From contig JANBPT010000594.1 in the NCBI GenBank assembly GCA_027575765.1, forward strand, positions 1-29,213: DNA of 29,213 bases, written 5' to 3'. Below the pieces are notes generated by a model. It was not told the DNA's origin, searched no databases, and saw only the letters and a program-made list of their open reading frames with translations. This DNA is from Tieghemiomyces parasiticus. Taxonomy: Eukaryota; Kickxellomycota; Dimargaritomycetes; Dimargaritales; Dimargaritaceae. Of the stretch, positions 1 through 11,703 are shown in pieces. Within the stretch, counting starts at the first letter, position 1. Every line of letters begins with the position of its first letter. The position numbers and the translations under genes are program-made.

Positions 1-48
1 GTTCCGAGCATCTCCATCTTCCGCCACAACCAGAGTGTGGGCCGATGA
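1..48 (+). CDS. Possible 3' end of a gene starting outside the window
   Basis: Frame 1 is open from the first base to a TGA at 46-48 and gives 15 residues (VPSISIFRHNQSVGR). Eleven of the fifteen sense codons end in C or G, as in the sure genes of this window. AT-richer DNA follows the stop, as expected for a 3' UTR. The piece is far too short to name a family, and chance cannot be excluded. Confidence 0.25.
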   Translation, partial: VPSISIFRHNQSVGR

Positions 49-1446
49 CGACAGAATGGCAGACTGGCGACGGATTCCCCTAGTCCGAATGGAGGGAGTA
101 GAGGCTTATTTACGTGTAAATTAGAGGGCGCCCAGTTTGTCTGGGCCGTGTAAATCAATATGGGCTGAGCGGGGCGCAGCAATCTGGTGGTGAGATTGAC
201 CATCAGCGTTGGTACGTCGGAGTGCACAAGACGGCGGGAAACAGTGAGGAGGGTCTGGCCCCGTGATATCCGTCGGGGTGAAACGATAGGATTCGCCGCC
301 CAGTCAGCGACGACCACGGCGAGTCCGGCTGACTGACTTGAGGTTGTACGAGTCGGGAAACGTACCACGATGATCTATGCCGTGGCAGACGGCTTGCAGG
401 TCGTACCTGGCGCTGCTTGTGTTGCGTGGCCGGGACCTTCACCACCCGCAATTGTCCGTAGTATGAGGATAGAGGGCCCCGAGACCAGCGTGGCTGGCCG
501 CCGATACCTCTACACAGGGGGCTGCGCGACAGGTGGCAGTGCTAGGTATCGTCTAGCCGGTACTCCGTTCCCCCAACGATGACCGGGTTGGGTCGACCAG
601 AGGCCGCAGGGTAAGAAGGACGGTGCGGCCTTGAGGGTGCCCAGCGGACCCCCCTCTCCATAGGCAGGAATGCCGCTACCCAAGTCGTCCAATGTCCACG
701 GGTTTCCGCCGGTTCGAGACACAGGTCGCCCCTGAGAACATTGCCCCCCCCCATGAGATGACCGCTAGACCTTTCAGATCCCACCCCGTCGAAATCCATT
801 CGCCCCGCGTCGCTTATAGGCCGAGAGCGGAGCGAGTCGGAAAGCGGTCTTGCCAGCATTTCGAGCGGCATTGACAGCATCGATAAGCTACCACCCCCCC
901 CCCCTCCGCCCCGCCTTCACCGACACGGTAGCGGACGGGTAACACAAGGCCACATGCGGTTCTCGATAGTAGTAGCTTATCTAACCCCTCGGCCGTGGCG
1001 GAAAAATAAAATAAAACAGTGCTTCCACAAATGAGTTGAGCACGATGGCCATAAGCGGAGTAACGCGTCAGCCGGCCCACTTCCTAAACCCCTCCCCAAT
1101 ATCGCCTGTACCAAGACCCTGAACGAATAGTCAATGCAGTCTGTATAGTACAGATAAGGTGGGATGAGCTGCAGGGCACGCAGCTCTCACTCCCAGGATT
1201 TCTCTTTATCTAGCGTCGAACCGTGCAGCTCCCTCTTGCCAACTACCAGCCAATGGCCGAGTGTGACATCAGGCTCCAGCAGGTTAGGGTAACAAAAGAA
1301 GAGACTTGGTGGCGGGGGGGGCATATACCCACCATACCATACCATCACCACCGCCGCCGTACGACGGTGCACCCTCCCCCCACTCCCGAGGACAAAGAGT
1401 AGCGCATACACGGATCCTTTCCGCCGCGTCATATCTCCCGCATTCC

Positions 1447-1462
1447 CTCTCTCTCTCTCTCT
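1447..1462. repeat. (CT)8 microsatellite
   Basis: Eight perfect CT units at the left border of the pyrimidine-rich region upstream of glutamate synthase. A TATAAA follows about 120 bases downstream. Confidence 0.9.
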
Positions 1463-2446
1463 GTTGACCTCGCCGCCCCTCTACGTGGTCGGGTGGCCTG
1501 CATCTGGGCCCTTTCCTTATCTCTTTCAACGATCAACCTTCCCCATCACTCTCGAACTTTTTTTCCTTGGTCGATGGCCGTGTATAAAGTCTCCACTTGG
1601 TCCCGCCTACCCCTCCGCCGCTCTGCCTGTCTCGTCTTAATGCCATTCATGCATAGTGTGCCTAGCTGCTGTACTACAACTTGGCCCCTTCGACTCTCCG
1701 CCTACCAGCTCTTCTCCCTCCCTAATCCTCTCTCCATCTTGCTTCTTCGCGCAACATCGGTAGTTCCCACTTATTCAATCCTCCTGGTTCACATCTCTCG
1801 CCATTTCCCCCATCAACTTCATCCGGTATCGTCAACACGCCGGTGCGCTAACCAACCCACCAACACCAATCTGCCAAGCAGTCCGCGTACACGCACTCTT
1901 CTCTCTCCATCGGTAAGTAACAGACGGAAGTGGAGCTACCAGCTGTCCATCACCATTTCACATCTCCTTCCTTCTCTCTCTTTCCCCCATGTGACTGGTA
2001 TCTCACAGGCTATGTCGCTTGATAACTGCCCGGATAGGTGATGAGGCTCGCACATGCGCGCTAGTGAAACCGGTAGCGGGAGCTATTGGAGCGTGTCAAC
2101 CACCTCGTCTCGGTGTAAGTGGGCCGCTAGGGTAAAGGGGTCCGGGGTTTCATTCAAACCGACGCAATCCCCTAGCCCCCCTGCATATTGCCTCCTGCCA
2201 CACTTGAGCGCAAAATTTGGAACCGTCAGGGTCTGCTACTCCCGTCGGTGTGTAAATCTTTGCTGTCAAACCTGCATCAGTAGTGGACCCTTAGCCTCGT
2301 CTCACTGGGCTCACTACTGCACGGTCTCTAAGTGCCAGCGGCTAACCACCTACGGCTGCCTCGGGGTGTGGCACATCCAGTTAACCTCAAGCACAAGCTG
2401 TCGAGCTTCATACTCTAATCCCTTCTTGCTTTCCTGCAGTCCTATA

Positions 2447-2460
2447 ATATATATATATAT
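2447..2460. repeat. (AT)7 microsatellite
   Basis: Seven perfect AT units inside the long upstream region of glutamate synthase, in otherwise C/T-rich DNA. No function is evident. Confidence 0.9.
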
Positions 2461-2705
2461 CAAATTGCTGCATCTCTCCCCATTTGTCCTTATCAAGCGC
2501 GGGCACGCGTACCCTCCGTCTAATAACCAGTTTTCTTGTGGCTAATAACCTCTGCACGCTTACCCTCCACCTCCCCTTCACCCCTGCCCTCCTTGTCCAC
2601 TCATCGTCCCGCATCCCCTTATCTCCTCGTCACCACTGCTTAATATTTTTTTCACCTAGTCTCTAATTGGGCTGGCTGTACTTGTCGCCGCCGTAACCCA
2701 ACTCG

Positions 2706-2795
2706 GATAATCTCGCCCTTCTCATTGGTCGATAACCCCTCGTTGGCGTGGTCAAACACCCGGAGCCTTCCGGCGCCTCCCCTCTCCTTTATAAG
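2706..2795 (+). promoter_or_regulatory. Probable proximal promoter of glutamate synthase
   Basis: Within 90 bases lie two GATAA motifs (2706-2710 and 2731-2735), an inverted CCAAT box (ATTGG, 2724-2728) between them, and a TATA-like TATAAG at 2790-2795. A C/T-rich leader runs from there to the ATG at 3146. GATA-family activators control nitrogen-assimilation genes in fungi, so their sites here fit the product. The sites are seen; the promoter function is inferred. A second TATA-like string (TTTATATAA) near 3050-3058 could be used instead. Confidence 0.5.
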
Positions 2796-3145
2796 GCGCC
2801 CTCCTTACCCCCGCCCCCTTCAACGTTTAGAGTTCTACCCTCACCGTATCTGCTCTCTCTTTGTCTATCCCTGTCCCCCTACATCTTTGTCGTTTCTATT
2901 ATCAAAAGTCATCGCCTAACTGCACGGCCCCGTCGCGTGCACTCTGTAATTTTTTCCCCACACTCATCTCAACCCAGCGACTTGATTCTTCCGCCTCCTT
3001 GTCTCGCTCCCACTCGGCTCGACTTTCCCACCCCCCCTCTCCTTTCACATTTATATAACGCTCCACTGTTCACTTGAGTCGCAGTCACTCACACACGACC
3101 CCTTGCCTCTTTTTTTAGAAACACTCTTTGTTTTGGGTTGCCATC

Positions 3146-6100
3146 ATGTCTCACGACACCGCCCCCATCAACACTTCCTGGGCTGGAGCCCTGCCGCCCG
3201 CCCAGGGTCTGTACGATCCCTCCCTTGAGAAGGACGCCTGCGGTGTGGGTTTTTTGGTTGATATCCAGGGCCGTGCCAGCCACGCCATCCTCACCGATGC
3301 TGAGGATCTGTTGTGCAACATGACCCACCGTGGCGCCACCGGTGCCGACGTGCGCGACGGTGATGGCGCCGGCGTCATGACCGCCCTGCCGCACGATCTG
3401 TTCGTCCGGGAGTTTGGCGCTCAGGGTATTGACCTACCCGCCCCCGGCGAGTATGCCACCGGCAACATCTACTTTAGCCGTGATCCGGCCGTGCGCCAGG
3501 AGAGCCTGGCCGTATTCGAGCAGATTGCCGCCGCCCACCACCTGCGCGTGCTGGGCTGGCGCCAGGCCCCCGTCGACAACTCCATGCTGGGCCCTACCAC
3601 CCTGGCCAAGGAACCCTTTATCCTCCAACCCATGGTGGTCATGGCAGCCGGCGTGCCCTTCGACGCACGCTACTTTGAGAGCCAGCTGTACGTGCTGCGC
3701 AAGCACGCCACCCACACCATCACCTTGTCCAAGTGGTTCTACATTTGCTCGCTATCCAACCGGAACATCATTTACAAGGGCCTGCTCAACCCCAAACAGG
3801 TCCACGGCTACTTTCGCGATCTGGCCGACCCGGCCTTCGTGACCCACTTCGCCTTGGTCCACTCGCGCTTCTCCACCAACACCTTCCCTAGCTGGGACCG
3901 TGCCCAGCCCCTCCGTTGGTGTGCCCACAATGGTGAGATCAACACCCTGCGGGGTAATAAGAACTGGATGCGCGCCCGTGAGGGCGTCATGCGCAGCGAG
4001 CTGTTTGGCGACGACCTGGCCAAGCTGTGCCCCGTCATCGAGGACGGCGGTTCCGACTCGGCCGCTTTTGACAACGTGCTCGAACTGCTGGTAATGAATG
4101 GCGTGCTGTCCCTGCCCGAGGCCGTGATGACCATGGTGCCCGAGGCCTGGCAGAACAACCCTGAGATGGACGACGACAAGCGTGCCTTTTACGAGTGGGC
4201 CGCCACCGTCATGGAGCCCTGGGACGGACCCGCCCTCTTTACCTTCTCCGATGGCCGGTACTGCGGTGCCATCCTGGACCGCAACGGTCTGCGCCCTTGT
4301 CGCTACTACACGACCAAGTCGGGCCTCATGGTGGTGGCCAGCGAAGTGGGCGCCGTCAAGATCGATCCTGCCCAGGTCGCCAGTAAGGGCCGCCTGCAGC
4401 CGGGCCGCATGCTCCTGGTCGACACCAAGGCCGGCCGCGTGGTGGACGATGCCGAGCTCAAGCGTACCGTGGCCACCCGCCGCCCGTTCCGCACCTGGGT
4501 CAAGGACCAGCTGCTGCACATTGACACCGTGAAGGCCCGCTACAGCGCTGCCGGCTTTTTGACCCCGCGTCCTCTGGACCCCACCCCCGTGGCCGAAGAC
4601 CGGCGGCTCCGCGCCTTCGGGTTCACGCTGGAGCACCTCAACACCCTGCTCCTACCCATGGTGCGCGACGGGAAGGAGGCCCTGGGTTCGATGGGTCACG
4701 ACGCCCCGCTGGCCTGCATGGCCGACCAGCCTCGCCTGCCGTACGATTACTTCCGCCAGCTGTTTGCCCAAGTCACCAACCCGCCCATTGATCCCATCCG
4801 GGAGGAGGTGGTCATGTCCCTCGAGTGCTACGTGGGGCCGGAGGGTAACTTGCTGGCGATGGAGGAAGACCAGTGCCGCCGTCTGACCCTACCGTCCCCG
4901 GTCCTGTCCCTGGAGGACCTGGACGTGATCAAGAATTTGCCGCGCGTGGTGTCTGACTGGCCCGTGGCCCAGATCGACCTGACCTTCCCGCGGAGCGACG
5001 GGCTGGCCGGTTACGAGCGTGCTTTGGAGCGCGTGTGCGAGGAGACGGTGCAGGCCATTACCGACGGCTACAAGGTGGTTATCCTGTCCGACACCGGCAC
5101 CGGCGCCGACCGCGTCCCGCTCAGCACCCTGCTCGCGGTGGGCGGCGTGCACCACCATTTGGTGCGCCAGAAGCTGCGCTCGCGGGTGGCCCTGATTGTG
5201 GAGACGGGCGAGGCCCGTGAGATTCACCATCTCTGTGTCCTGCTAGGCTACGGCGCTGACGGTATCTGCCCGTACCTCGCCCTGGAGAGCATGCTCAAGC
5301 TGCACCGCGAGGGCGTCCTGGGCCGCGACGACCCGGAACTCACCCCCGAGAAACTCATCACCAACTACCGCAAGGCCTGCGACAAGGGTATCCGCAAGGT
5401 CATGGCCAAGATGGGCATTTCCACCCTGCAGAGCTACAAGGGCGCCCAGATCTTTGAGATTCTGGGCCTGGACAGCCGCGTGGTCACGACCTGCTTCGCC
5501 GGTACTGCCAGTCGGGTACAGGGCTCGACCTTTGCCATGCTGGCCGCCGACGCCTTCGCCTTCCATGAGTCGGCCTACCCAACCCGTCAAGTGACCGGCC
5601 CCGAGACCGTGGGCGAGTCGGGTGACTACCACTGGCGCAGCGGCGGCGTGGGCCACGTCAACGACCCTACCGCCGTGGCCAGTCTGCAGGATGCGGTGCG
5701 CCGCAAGAATCAGGATGCTTACGCCACCTACTCGCAAAAATCGTTTGAACAAATCCGCGCCTGTACCCTGCGTGGCCTGCTCGACTTCCGGTTTGACGAG
5801 ACCACGCCGATCCCGATTGAGGAGGTGGAGCCCTGGACCAACATCGTGCAGCGTTGCTGTACCGGCGCCATGAGTTACGGTAGTATTTCGTGGGAGGCCC
5901 ACAGCTCCCTGGCCTTGGCCATGAACCAACTGGGCGGCAAGAGCAACACCGGGGAGGGCGGTGAGGACCCCACCCGCTCCGAACCGCTCCCCGGCGGTGG
6001 CTCCATGCGCTCGGCCATCAAGCAGGTGGCCTCTGGCCGCTTCGGTGTCACTAACTACTACCTGAGCGACGCCGATGAAATCCAGATCAAGATGGCCCAG

Positions 6101-9100
6101 GGCGCTAAGGCCGGCGAGGGCGGCGAGTTGCCAGGTTTCAAGGTCACCCTGGAGATCGCTCGCACGCGCAAGACCACCCCCGGCGTGGGCCTCATCAGCC
6201 CGCCCCCGCACCACGACATTTATTCCATCGAGGATCTGAAGCAGCTCATCTACGACCTCAAGTGCACCAACCCGCGGGCCCGTATCTCGGTCAAGCTGGT
6301 GTCCGAAGTAGGCGTGGGCATCGTGGCGTCGGGGGTGGCCAAGGCCCGCGCCGACCACATTCTCATTTCCGGGCACGACGGCGGCACGGGCGCCGCGGTG
6401 TGGACCGGTATCAAGTACGCCGGTCTCCCCTGGGAGCTGGGTCTGGCCGAGGCTCACCAGACCCTCGTCCTCAACGATCTGCGCGGCCGAGTGGTCCTGC
6501 AGACCGACGGTCAGATCCGTACCGGCCGCGACGTAGCCATCGCTTGCCTGCTCGGCGCTGAGGAGTGGGGGTTCGCCACCACCCCACTGATTGCCCTGGG
6601 CTGCGTGATGCTCCGCAAGTGCCACCTGGCCACCTGCGCGGTGGGCATTGCCACCCAGGACCCGGCCCTGCGCCGCAAGTTCGCTGGTACCCCCGAGCAC
6701 GTGGTGAACTTCTTTTACTACGTGGCTGAGGAGCTGCGCGGCATCATGGCCCAGCTGGGGCTGCGCACCATCAACGAGATGGTGGGCCGCGTCGACTTGC
6801 TGCGGGTGCGCGACGACTGGCGCACCCCCAAGACCCGCCACCTCGACCTGACCCCTATCCTGACCCCGGCCTTCGCCCTGCGCACCGGCGTGGCTACTCA
6901 CAACGTAGCCAAGCAGAACCACAAGTTGGACCTGCGTAAGGACAACGCCCTGATCCGCGATGCCCAATCCGTCCTCACCGGTGCGCAGGACCGCGTGGTA
7001 CTCGCTTCCTCCATTGTCAACACCGATCGCGCCTTTGGCGCCACCCTCAGCCACCACGTGTCCCGCCACCAGGGCGAGTCCGGCCTTCCGGATGACGCCA
7101 TCCACGTGAACGTGACCGGGTCCGCCGGTCAGAGCTTCGGCGCCTTCCTGGCTCCCGGTGTCACCCTGGAGCTAGAGGGCGACGCGAACGACTACGTCGG
7201 CAAGGGCCTGTCGGGTGGTCACCTGGTGGTCTACCCGCCCCGTGTCAGCACCTTCAAGGCGGCCGAGAACGTGATCGTGGGCAACGTGTGCCTGTACGGC
7301 GCCACTTCGGGCAAGGCCTTTTTCAGCGGCCGGGCGGCCGAGCGGTTCGCCGTACGTAACTCGGGGGCTGCCGCCGTTGTGGAGGGTGTGGGCGACCACG
7401 GGTGCGAGTACATGACTGGCGGCCGTGTGGTGATTTTGGGCCCTGTGGGCCGTAACTTTGCGGCCGGCATGAGTGGCGGTATCGCCTACGTCCTGAGCGA
7501 CACCCCCGCGGACATGGCCCAGTTCCGTAAGCGGTGCAACCTCGAGATGGTGGAGCTGGAGACCGTTGTGACCGATTCCGAGACGGCTTTCCTGCGCGAT
7601 CTGCTGACTGAGCACGCCACCTACACGGGTTCCCTTCGGGCCCAGGCCGTCCTGGACGACTTTGCCGCCCAGTTGCCGCAATTCGTCAAGGTGATGCCTG
7701 TGGACTACAAGCGCATTCTGGCGCAGGAAGCTGCGGCCAAGCTGCAGGCCGAGGCGGCGGAGGAAGTTCTGCCCAACGCCGACCTTCTGTCCACCGACTC
7801 GGAGGCCGATACCCCGGCCAGTCCGGCCGACGAACCGGCCCTGATCGACATGGAGGACGCCGCCCCCGACGCTGACGCCGACCGCCGCCGTGCGCAGAAG
7901 CTAGATAAGGTCCGTGGTTTCATGAAGTACCGCCGCCAGGGCGAGCCCTACCGTAACCCGACCAAGCGGACCGGCGACTGGAAGGAGATCAACGCCCGCC
8001 TGGATGTGCCCCATCTGCAGACCCAGGCCGCCCGCTGCATGGACTGCGGCATCCCCTTCTGCCAGTCCGACACCGGGTGCCCCATCGGCAACATCATCCC
8101 CAAGTGGAATGACCTGGTCTTCCGCGGCCAGTGGTACGACGCCCTGCAGCGCCTGCTCCTGACCAACAACTTCCCCGAGTTCACCGGCCGCGTTTGCCCT
8201 GCGCCTTGCGAGGGCGCCTGCACCTTGGGGATCAACGAGAAGCCCGTGGGCATCAAGAGCATCGAGTGTGCCATCATCGACCGCGGCTTCGAGGAGGGCT
8301 GGATGGTGCCCCGCCCGCCTGCGCGCCGCACCGGCCGTACCGTGGGTATCATCGGGTCAGGCCCCGCGGGGCTGGCCGCTGCCGACCAGCTCAACCGCGC
8401 CGGGCACACTGTGACGGTGTACGACCGCAACGACCGCATGGGCGGCCTGCTGGTGTACGGCATCCCCAACATGAAGCTGGACAAGCGCCTTGTGCAGCGC
8501 CGGGTGGACTTGATGGCCGCGGAAGGCGTCAAGTTTGTGCCCAACACCCACGTTGGTGTCGATGTGGACGCTAACGAACTGCGTAGCCGCCACGATGCCC
8601 TGCTGGTGGCAACCGGTGCTACCTGGCCGCGCGACCTTCCCATCCCGAACCGCGACGCGATTGGCGTCCACTTCGCCATGGAATTCCTGCAGATGAACAC
8701 CAAGAGCCTGCTGGACAGTGAGCTGAAGGACGGCCAGTACATTGACGCCCGCGGCAAGCACGTGGTGGTCATTGGCGGCGGTGACACTGGTAACGATTGT
8801 ATTGGCACGTCGGTGCGCCACGGCGCGGCCTCGGTGACCAACTTTGAGTTGCTCCCGCAGCCCCCGCAGACCCGGGCCAAGGACAACCCGTGGCCCCAGT
8901 TCCCACGCGTGTTTAAGGTGGACTACGGCCACGAGGAGGCCGCCACCCGCTACGGCCGCGACCCCCGCGAGTACTGCGTCCTGTCCAAGGAATTCGTCAA
9001 GGACCCGACCACGGGTAAGCTGACGGGCATCAAGACGGTGCGTGTCGAGTGGACCAAGGCCGAGGATACGGGCCGTTGGACCATGCGCGAGGTGGCCGGG

Positions 9101-9463
9101 TCGGAGGAGTTCTTCCGCGCCGACCTGGTATTTTTGTCCATGGGTTTCCTCGGCCCCGAGGAGACGCTACTCACCCAGCTGGACCTTACCACCACCCGCA
9201 CTTCGGCCATTGAGACCCCTAAGGGTCGCTACATTACATCCCTGCCCGGGGTCTACGCCGCCGGCGACTGCCGCCGCGGCCAGAGTCTGATCGTGTGGGG
9301 CATCAACGAGGGCCGCCAGGCCGCCCGTGAGATTGACCAGGACCTGATCGGCAACACCGAGCTGCCTGGGGCTGGTGGCATCGTCCAGCGCGACCTGGTC
9401 CAGTACCAAGTCCGCCTGGAGGCGGAGGAGGCTGCTGAGGCGGCCACCGCCGTTACCGCCTAA
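3146..9463 (+). CDS. GLT1: Glutamate synthase [NAD(P)H], single chain (GOGAT)
   Basis: This enzyme makes two glutamates from glutamine and 2-oxoglutarate using NAD(P)H; with glutamine synthetase it assimilates ammonium. The frame is 2105 codons without an intron. The start at 3146 has A at -3. Residues 1-31 form a short propeptide before Cys32 (DACGVGF), the expected N-terminal nucleophile of the class II glutamine amidotransferase domain (about 32-470). The FMN-binding synthase domain follows ([10 protein letters not shown] at 906-915), with 3Fe-4S cysteines 1153, 1159 and 1164. A GXGXG domain starts near 1323. An acidic Ala-rich linker (about 1529-1580) joins the small-subunit part. That part has cysteines 1631/1634/1639/1645 and 1684/1688/1692 for Fe-S clusters, an FAD motif GSGPAG ending at 1742, and the NAD(P)H motif GGGDTG at 1877-1882. 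The length matches other eukaryotic fused enzymes. Fungal members are usually NADH-dependent, but the coenzyme cannot be read here. All key motifs look intact. Confidence 0.98.
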   Translation: MSHDTAPINTSWAGALPPAQGLYDPSLEKDACGVGFLVDIQGRASHAILTDAEDLLCNMTHRGATGADVRDGDGAGVMTALPHDLFVREFGAQGIDLPAPGEYATGNIYFSRDPAVRQESLAVFEQIAAAHHLRVLGWRQAPVDNSMLGPTTLAKEPFILQPMVVMAAGVPFDARYFESQLYVLRKHATHTITLSKWFYICSLSNRNIIYKGLLNPKQVHGYFRDLADPAFVTHFALVHSRFSTNTFPSWDRAQPLRWCAHNGEINTLRGNKNWMRAREGVMRSELFGDDLAKLCPVIEDGGSDSAAFDNVLELLVMNGVLSLPEAVMTMVPEAWQNNPEMDDDKRAFYEWAATVMEPWDGPALFTFSDGRYCGAILDRNGLRPCRYYTTKSGLMVVASEVGAVKIDPAQVASKGRLQPGRMLLVDTKAGRVVDDAELKRTVATRRPFRTWVKDQLLHIDTVKARYSAAGFLTPRPLDPTPVAEDRRLRAFGFTLEHLNTLLLPMVRDGKEALGSMGHDAPLACMADQPRLPYDYFRQLFAQVTNPPIDPIREEVVMSLECYVGPEGNLLAMEEDQCRRLTLPSPVLSLEDLDVIKNLPRVVSDWPVAQIDLTFPRSDGLAGYERALERVCEETVQAITDGYKVVILSDTGTGADRVPLSTLLAVGGVHHHLVRQKLRSRVALIVETGEAREIHHLCVLLGYGADGICPYLALESMLKLHREGVLGRDDPELTPEKLITNYRKACDKGIRKVMAKMGISTLQSYKGAQIFEILGLDSRVVTTCFAGTASRVQGSTFAMLAADAFAFHESAYPTRQVTGPETVGESGDYHWRSGGVGHVNDPTAVASLQDAVRRKNQDAYATYSQKSFEQIRACTLRGLLDFRFDETTPIPIEEVEPWTNIVQRCCTGAMSYGSISWEAHSSLALAMNQLGGKSNTGEGGEDPTRSEPLPGGGSMRSAIKQVASGRFGVTNYYLSDADEIQIKMAQGAKAGEGGELPGFKVTLEIARTRKTTPGVGLISPPPHHDIYSIEDLKQLIYDLKCTNPRARISVKLVSEVGVGIVASGVAKARADHILISGHDGGTGAAVWTGIKYAGLPWELGLAEAHQTLVLNDLRGRVVLQTDGQIRTGRDVAIACLLGAEEWGFATTPLIALGCVMLRKCHLATCAVGIATQDPALRRKFAGTPEHVVNFFYYVAEELRGIMAQLGLRTINEMVGRVDLLRVRDDWRTPKTRHLDLTPILTPAFALRTGVATHNVAKQNHKLDLRKDNALIRDAQSVLTGAQDRVVLASSIVNTDRAFGATLSHHVSRHQGESGLPDDAIHVNVTGSAGQSFGAFLAPGVTLELEGDANDYVGKGLSGGHLVVYPPRVSTFKAAENVIVGNVCLYGATSGKAFFSGRAAERFAVRNSGAAAVVEGVGDHGCEYMTGGRVVILGPVGRNFAAGMSGGIAYVLSDTPADMAQFRKRCNLEMVELETVVTDSETAFLRDLLTEHATYTGSLRAQAVLDDFAAQLPQFVKVMPVDYKRILAQEAAAKLQAEAAEEVLPNADLLSTDSEADTPASPADEPALIDMEDAAPDADADRRRAQKLDKVRGFMKYRRQGEPYRNPTKRTGDWKEINARLDVPHLQTQAARCMDCGIPFCQSDTGCPIGNIIPKWNDLVFRGQWYDALQRLLLTNNFPEFTGRVCPAPCEGACTLGINEKPVGIKSIECAIIDRGFEEGWMVPRPPARRTGRTVGIIGSGPAGLAAADQLNRAGHTVTVYDRNDRMGGLLVYGIPNMKLDKRLVQRRVDLMAAEGVKFVPNTHVGVDVDANELRSRHDALLVATGATWPRDLPIPNRDAIGVHFAMEFLQMNTKSLLDSELKDGQYIDARGKHVVVIGGGDTGNDCIGTSVRHGAASVTNFELLPQPPQTRAKDNPWPQFPRVFKVDYGHEEAATRYGRDPREYCVLSKEFVKDPTTGKLTGIKTVRVEWTKAEDTGRWTMREVAGSEEFFRADLVFLSMGFLGPEETLLTQLDLTTTRTSAIETPKGRYITSLPGVYAAGDCRRGQSLIVWGINEGRQAAREIDQDLIGNTELPGAGGIVQRDLVQYQVRLEAEEAAEAATAVTA

Positions 9464-9705
9464 TTGCGGGAGGGGTATTTTTTCTCTTTTTGGTTGTTAG
9501 TATACGACATGATTTTCTGCCCTTCCTATAGCCCCCCGTGTTTATCCTGGCCAGCATATACATTTATCAATCAGTTTTCTGTTAACTGCCTCTAGTATTT
9601 ATGTTTATATAGAAAAGCGTTTCGTCAAATAAATTATCCTATTTAAAAAATAACTACTTGAGTAATGTATACCCATGGGATCAGGAAATTTAGCTCTGTA
9701 CATCA
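9464..9705. terminator. Shared 3' region of the convergent GLT1 and lipase genes
   Basis: Only 242 bases separate the two stop codons. The stretch is AT-rich compared with its surroundings. On the + strand an AATAAA lies at 9628-9633, about 165 bases after the GLT1 stop, and probably serves as its polyadenylation signal. I see no exact AATAAA on the minus strand for the lipase. The two 3' UTRs probably overlap. Confidence 0.5.
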
Positions 9706-11703
9706 TTAGGCTGCTCCAGGCAGAGCCAAGGTTACAGTAGAGGGGGTACGTAGGCGGTAGGGCTGATAATCGGAGATGCCCCAATATGAGCTGTGATCCT
9801 GGAGCCGGCTCATCTTGAAGGTGACCCGGTTGGAACACGACTTGTCTTCCTCCAAGGTCTCCTGGTTATACTCGCAGTAGACCGTCTCGTGGGTCTCTGG
9901 AATGATGTATATTTCACCAGCGACATGAGTGTACCCGTAGAAGAAGGGTAGGTTAGAGACCAAATCGAATCCGTTCGTCACCCGGTTGGTAGGGATGTTG
10001 AGCAGGTTGTAGTTGCGGCTGAAGTCTTTGCTTCCGATACGCGGAGACCCGAAGGTCGTTACTTCCAATCGGCCTTGGTGTTCCGGGTAGTGTCGACTGA
10101 ATTCGACGGCACCGAGGATGCCAAGGGCTGGTAGTGCAACGATTTAGGCAGTCAAGTGAATTGCGGCGAGTCGCAGAGAGGTAGAGAGGAGTAAAGTCAG
10201 TACCAACCAATTTTTAAGGCATGGTGTTTGGATCCCCCTCCCTCCTCAATAATGATTCGGGGGTTTCTGATCACACGGACCACGGTATCAAGTATCCCGT
10301 GTGTCAAACTTATCCAAAGCTGACGAACGCTCTGCCCCATACCCAGTTTGAAACCCAAAAGGTACTCTCCCCCCTCCCTGGTTAATTTCCTACTTACCTC
10401 CGCCGAGCGAGTGCCCGATGAAAATCACGCGGGCCTGGCTGTAAATTGACAGGTACTGGCGCACGAGAGGGGCGTATGCGTCGTAGCAGAGTTTGTGCAC
10501 TCCCACAAACCCCCTGTGCGCCTTCGAGTGTGCCCAGAAACCGGGCCACGCCGTGGGGAACAGCTTAGCATCGGCGACAAACGTAGATAAGGCTCGGACG
10601 GTGGACCCCCGGAAGACCACCATGATCCGCCGCTGGCTGCGGTCGACGGCTACAAACCCTCGGCAGGGTTTGACACGCCCCTTAAACAGCTGGACGGTAT
10701 GCTGGATCAGGTTTTCGTCCAGGGTCAAGCGTTCCCGGAGCCGCCGGCGTTTGCCGTAGGGTGCAAAGGCGTAGCTGTGAGTGCCGGTCAGGGAATTTGC
10801 ACAAAGGTAATGCCGGTGATGCACACCGTTGTCAGGTTAGATGCCTTTGTCGGGGAAAAGGGGAGTGCGAGCCGGGGTGACCGGTCCGAGCGTGGTTAAT
10901 GTATATCCCCGATAACCCAGCTGGCATAGCACTTACTTGAGACGGTACTTGAGCTCGATGAGCTTGGCTTCGCTGACAAATACCTTTGACAACCATGACC
11001 GCTTGAGGGCCAACTCCAGGCGCCGCAACCGCTGTAATTTGCTCTCTTTTTTACCCGAGCCCTGCGAGTCCACATCATCCTTGAAGGACGCCGATTCGAT
11101 CAATGTGGCCGAGTCTCCGGACGCTTCAGCTCCCCGGCGCTCCGATGGTAAGCAGAACTCCGCGGCCGTGATATTTAACCCGAGCGAGACCGGCGCTTGT
11201 TTGGCGGGGTTGGAACCGAGATACTGGTCGCAGATCTGGGTCGCCCATTGGATTATTTCACTGGTGCGCACTTCCGCGGGCGAGTCCCCCACAATAGGGC
11301 TAGCGGGCAGCTCGGGCGCTTCCCAATCGATCGCGTCTACCACCGGCGTAAGTTCTTTCAGGGAGAAATCGACGTTCGGTTGGTTAACCGGCCGAGTGTT
11401 AAATAAACTGGACAGAAAATTGTGGGGGTAGGGGACGGCACCAACTAATGACCGCCGCCGGGTCACCACGAGGATCATCAGGGCCAGAATCTGGGCGCAA
11501 TTGAGGATTCGATACGTGGAAATGGGTTGAAGAAATGGATTGTAAAACTCAGTCTCGGCTGCAGTTCTCCTAGGAGAACCAGAAAAACATACCGGAAGTC
11601 GCTAAGGCGGTCAGGGGAGACCGTCAGACCCATGGTCACTCTCTCCATACACGTATTGCCTAGACGGGTAGAGGACACCTACCGTTAGGAGTCGGGCGGG
11701 CAT
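9706..11703 (-). CDS. Class 3 (Rhizomucor-type) lipase, alpha/beta-hydrolase
   Basis: This predicted triacylglycerol or diacylglycerol lipase has four exons on the minus strand: 11703-11683, 11601-10937, 10774-10398 and 10127-9706. Introns are 81, 162 and 270 nt, with donors GTAGGT, GTAAGT and GTAAGT. The joins keep frame and give 494 residues. The fold occupies about 225-494. It has MVVFRGST (oxyanion region), the nucleophile elbow GHSLGG with Ser351, VTTFGSPRIG, Asp409 in GFDLVSNLPF, a GYTHVAGEIY strand, and His466 in DHSSYWG, so the triad is complete. The N-terminal 225 residues are unusual: a hydrophobic stretch around residues 50-65 ends in TRRR, followed by a long polar region with many charged residues. 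This could be a membrane anchor or a late signal sequence. The first exon encodes only seven residues and is the least certain part; the ATG has A at -3 and the branch-like CTGAC sits just before the acceptor. Substrate and location are not determined. Confidence 0.86.

Larger units (their letters stand above)
49..3145. other. Long region without a supported gene, upstream of glutamate synthase
   Basis: No gene is supported here. Positions 49-1440 show short open frames without recognisable domains, plus homopolymer tracts (C at 744-752 and 894-904, G at 1314-1321). From about 1440 to 3145 the + strand is strongly pyrimidine-rich, so open frames such as 1493-2041 read as Ser/Leu/Pro-rich low-complexity sequence and look like leader or promoter DNA. 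The stretch contains a (CT)8 run at 1447-1462, an (AT)7 run at 2447-2460, TATAAA at 1583-1588, a GTAAGT donor-like site at 1913, and the proximal promoter elements listed separately. Confidence 0.6.

Noticed and set aside
710..721. GGTTCGA string resembling a tRNA B box
   Set aside because: It lacks the following CC, and there is no matching acceptor stem, A box or anticodon arm around it.
1493..2545. Open frames of 182 and 163 codons on the + strand before glutamate synthase
   Set aside because: The products are Ser/Leu/Pro/Thr-rich as expected from C/T-rich DNA, with no C/G third-base bias and no motif. Promoter and leader DNA explains them better.
5243..7105. A 620-codon open frame on the minus strand inside glutamate synthase, with smaller ones at 3752-4636 and 7948-8886
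   Set aside because: They lie opposite a certain gene with strong C/G third positions, which suppresses stops on the other strand. Their translations are rich in Gly, His, Val and Ala and show no domain.
11478..11678. Alternative lipase start (MGLTVSPDRLSDFR) spliced over a 23-nt intron
   Set aside because: The frame fits, but 23 nt is far shorter than any other intron here. The model with an ATG at 11703 and an 81-nt intron also fits in frame and has a branch-like CTGAC before its acceptor.
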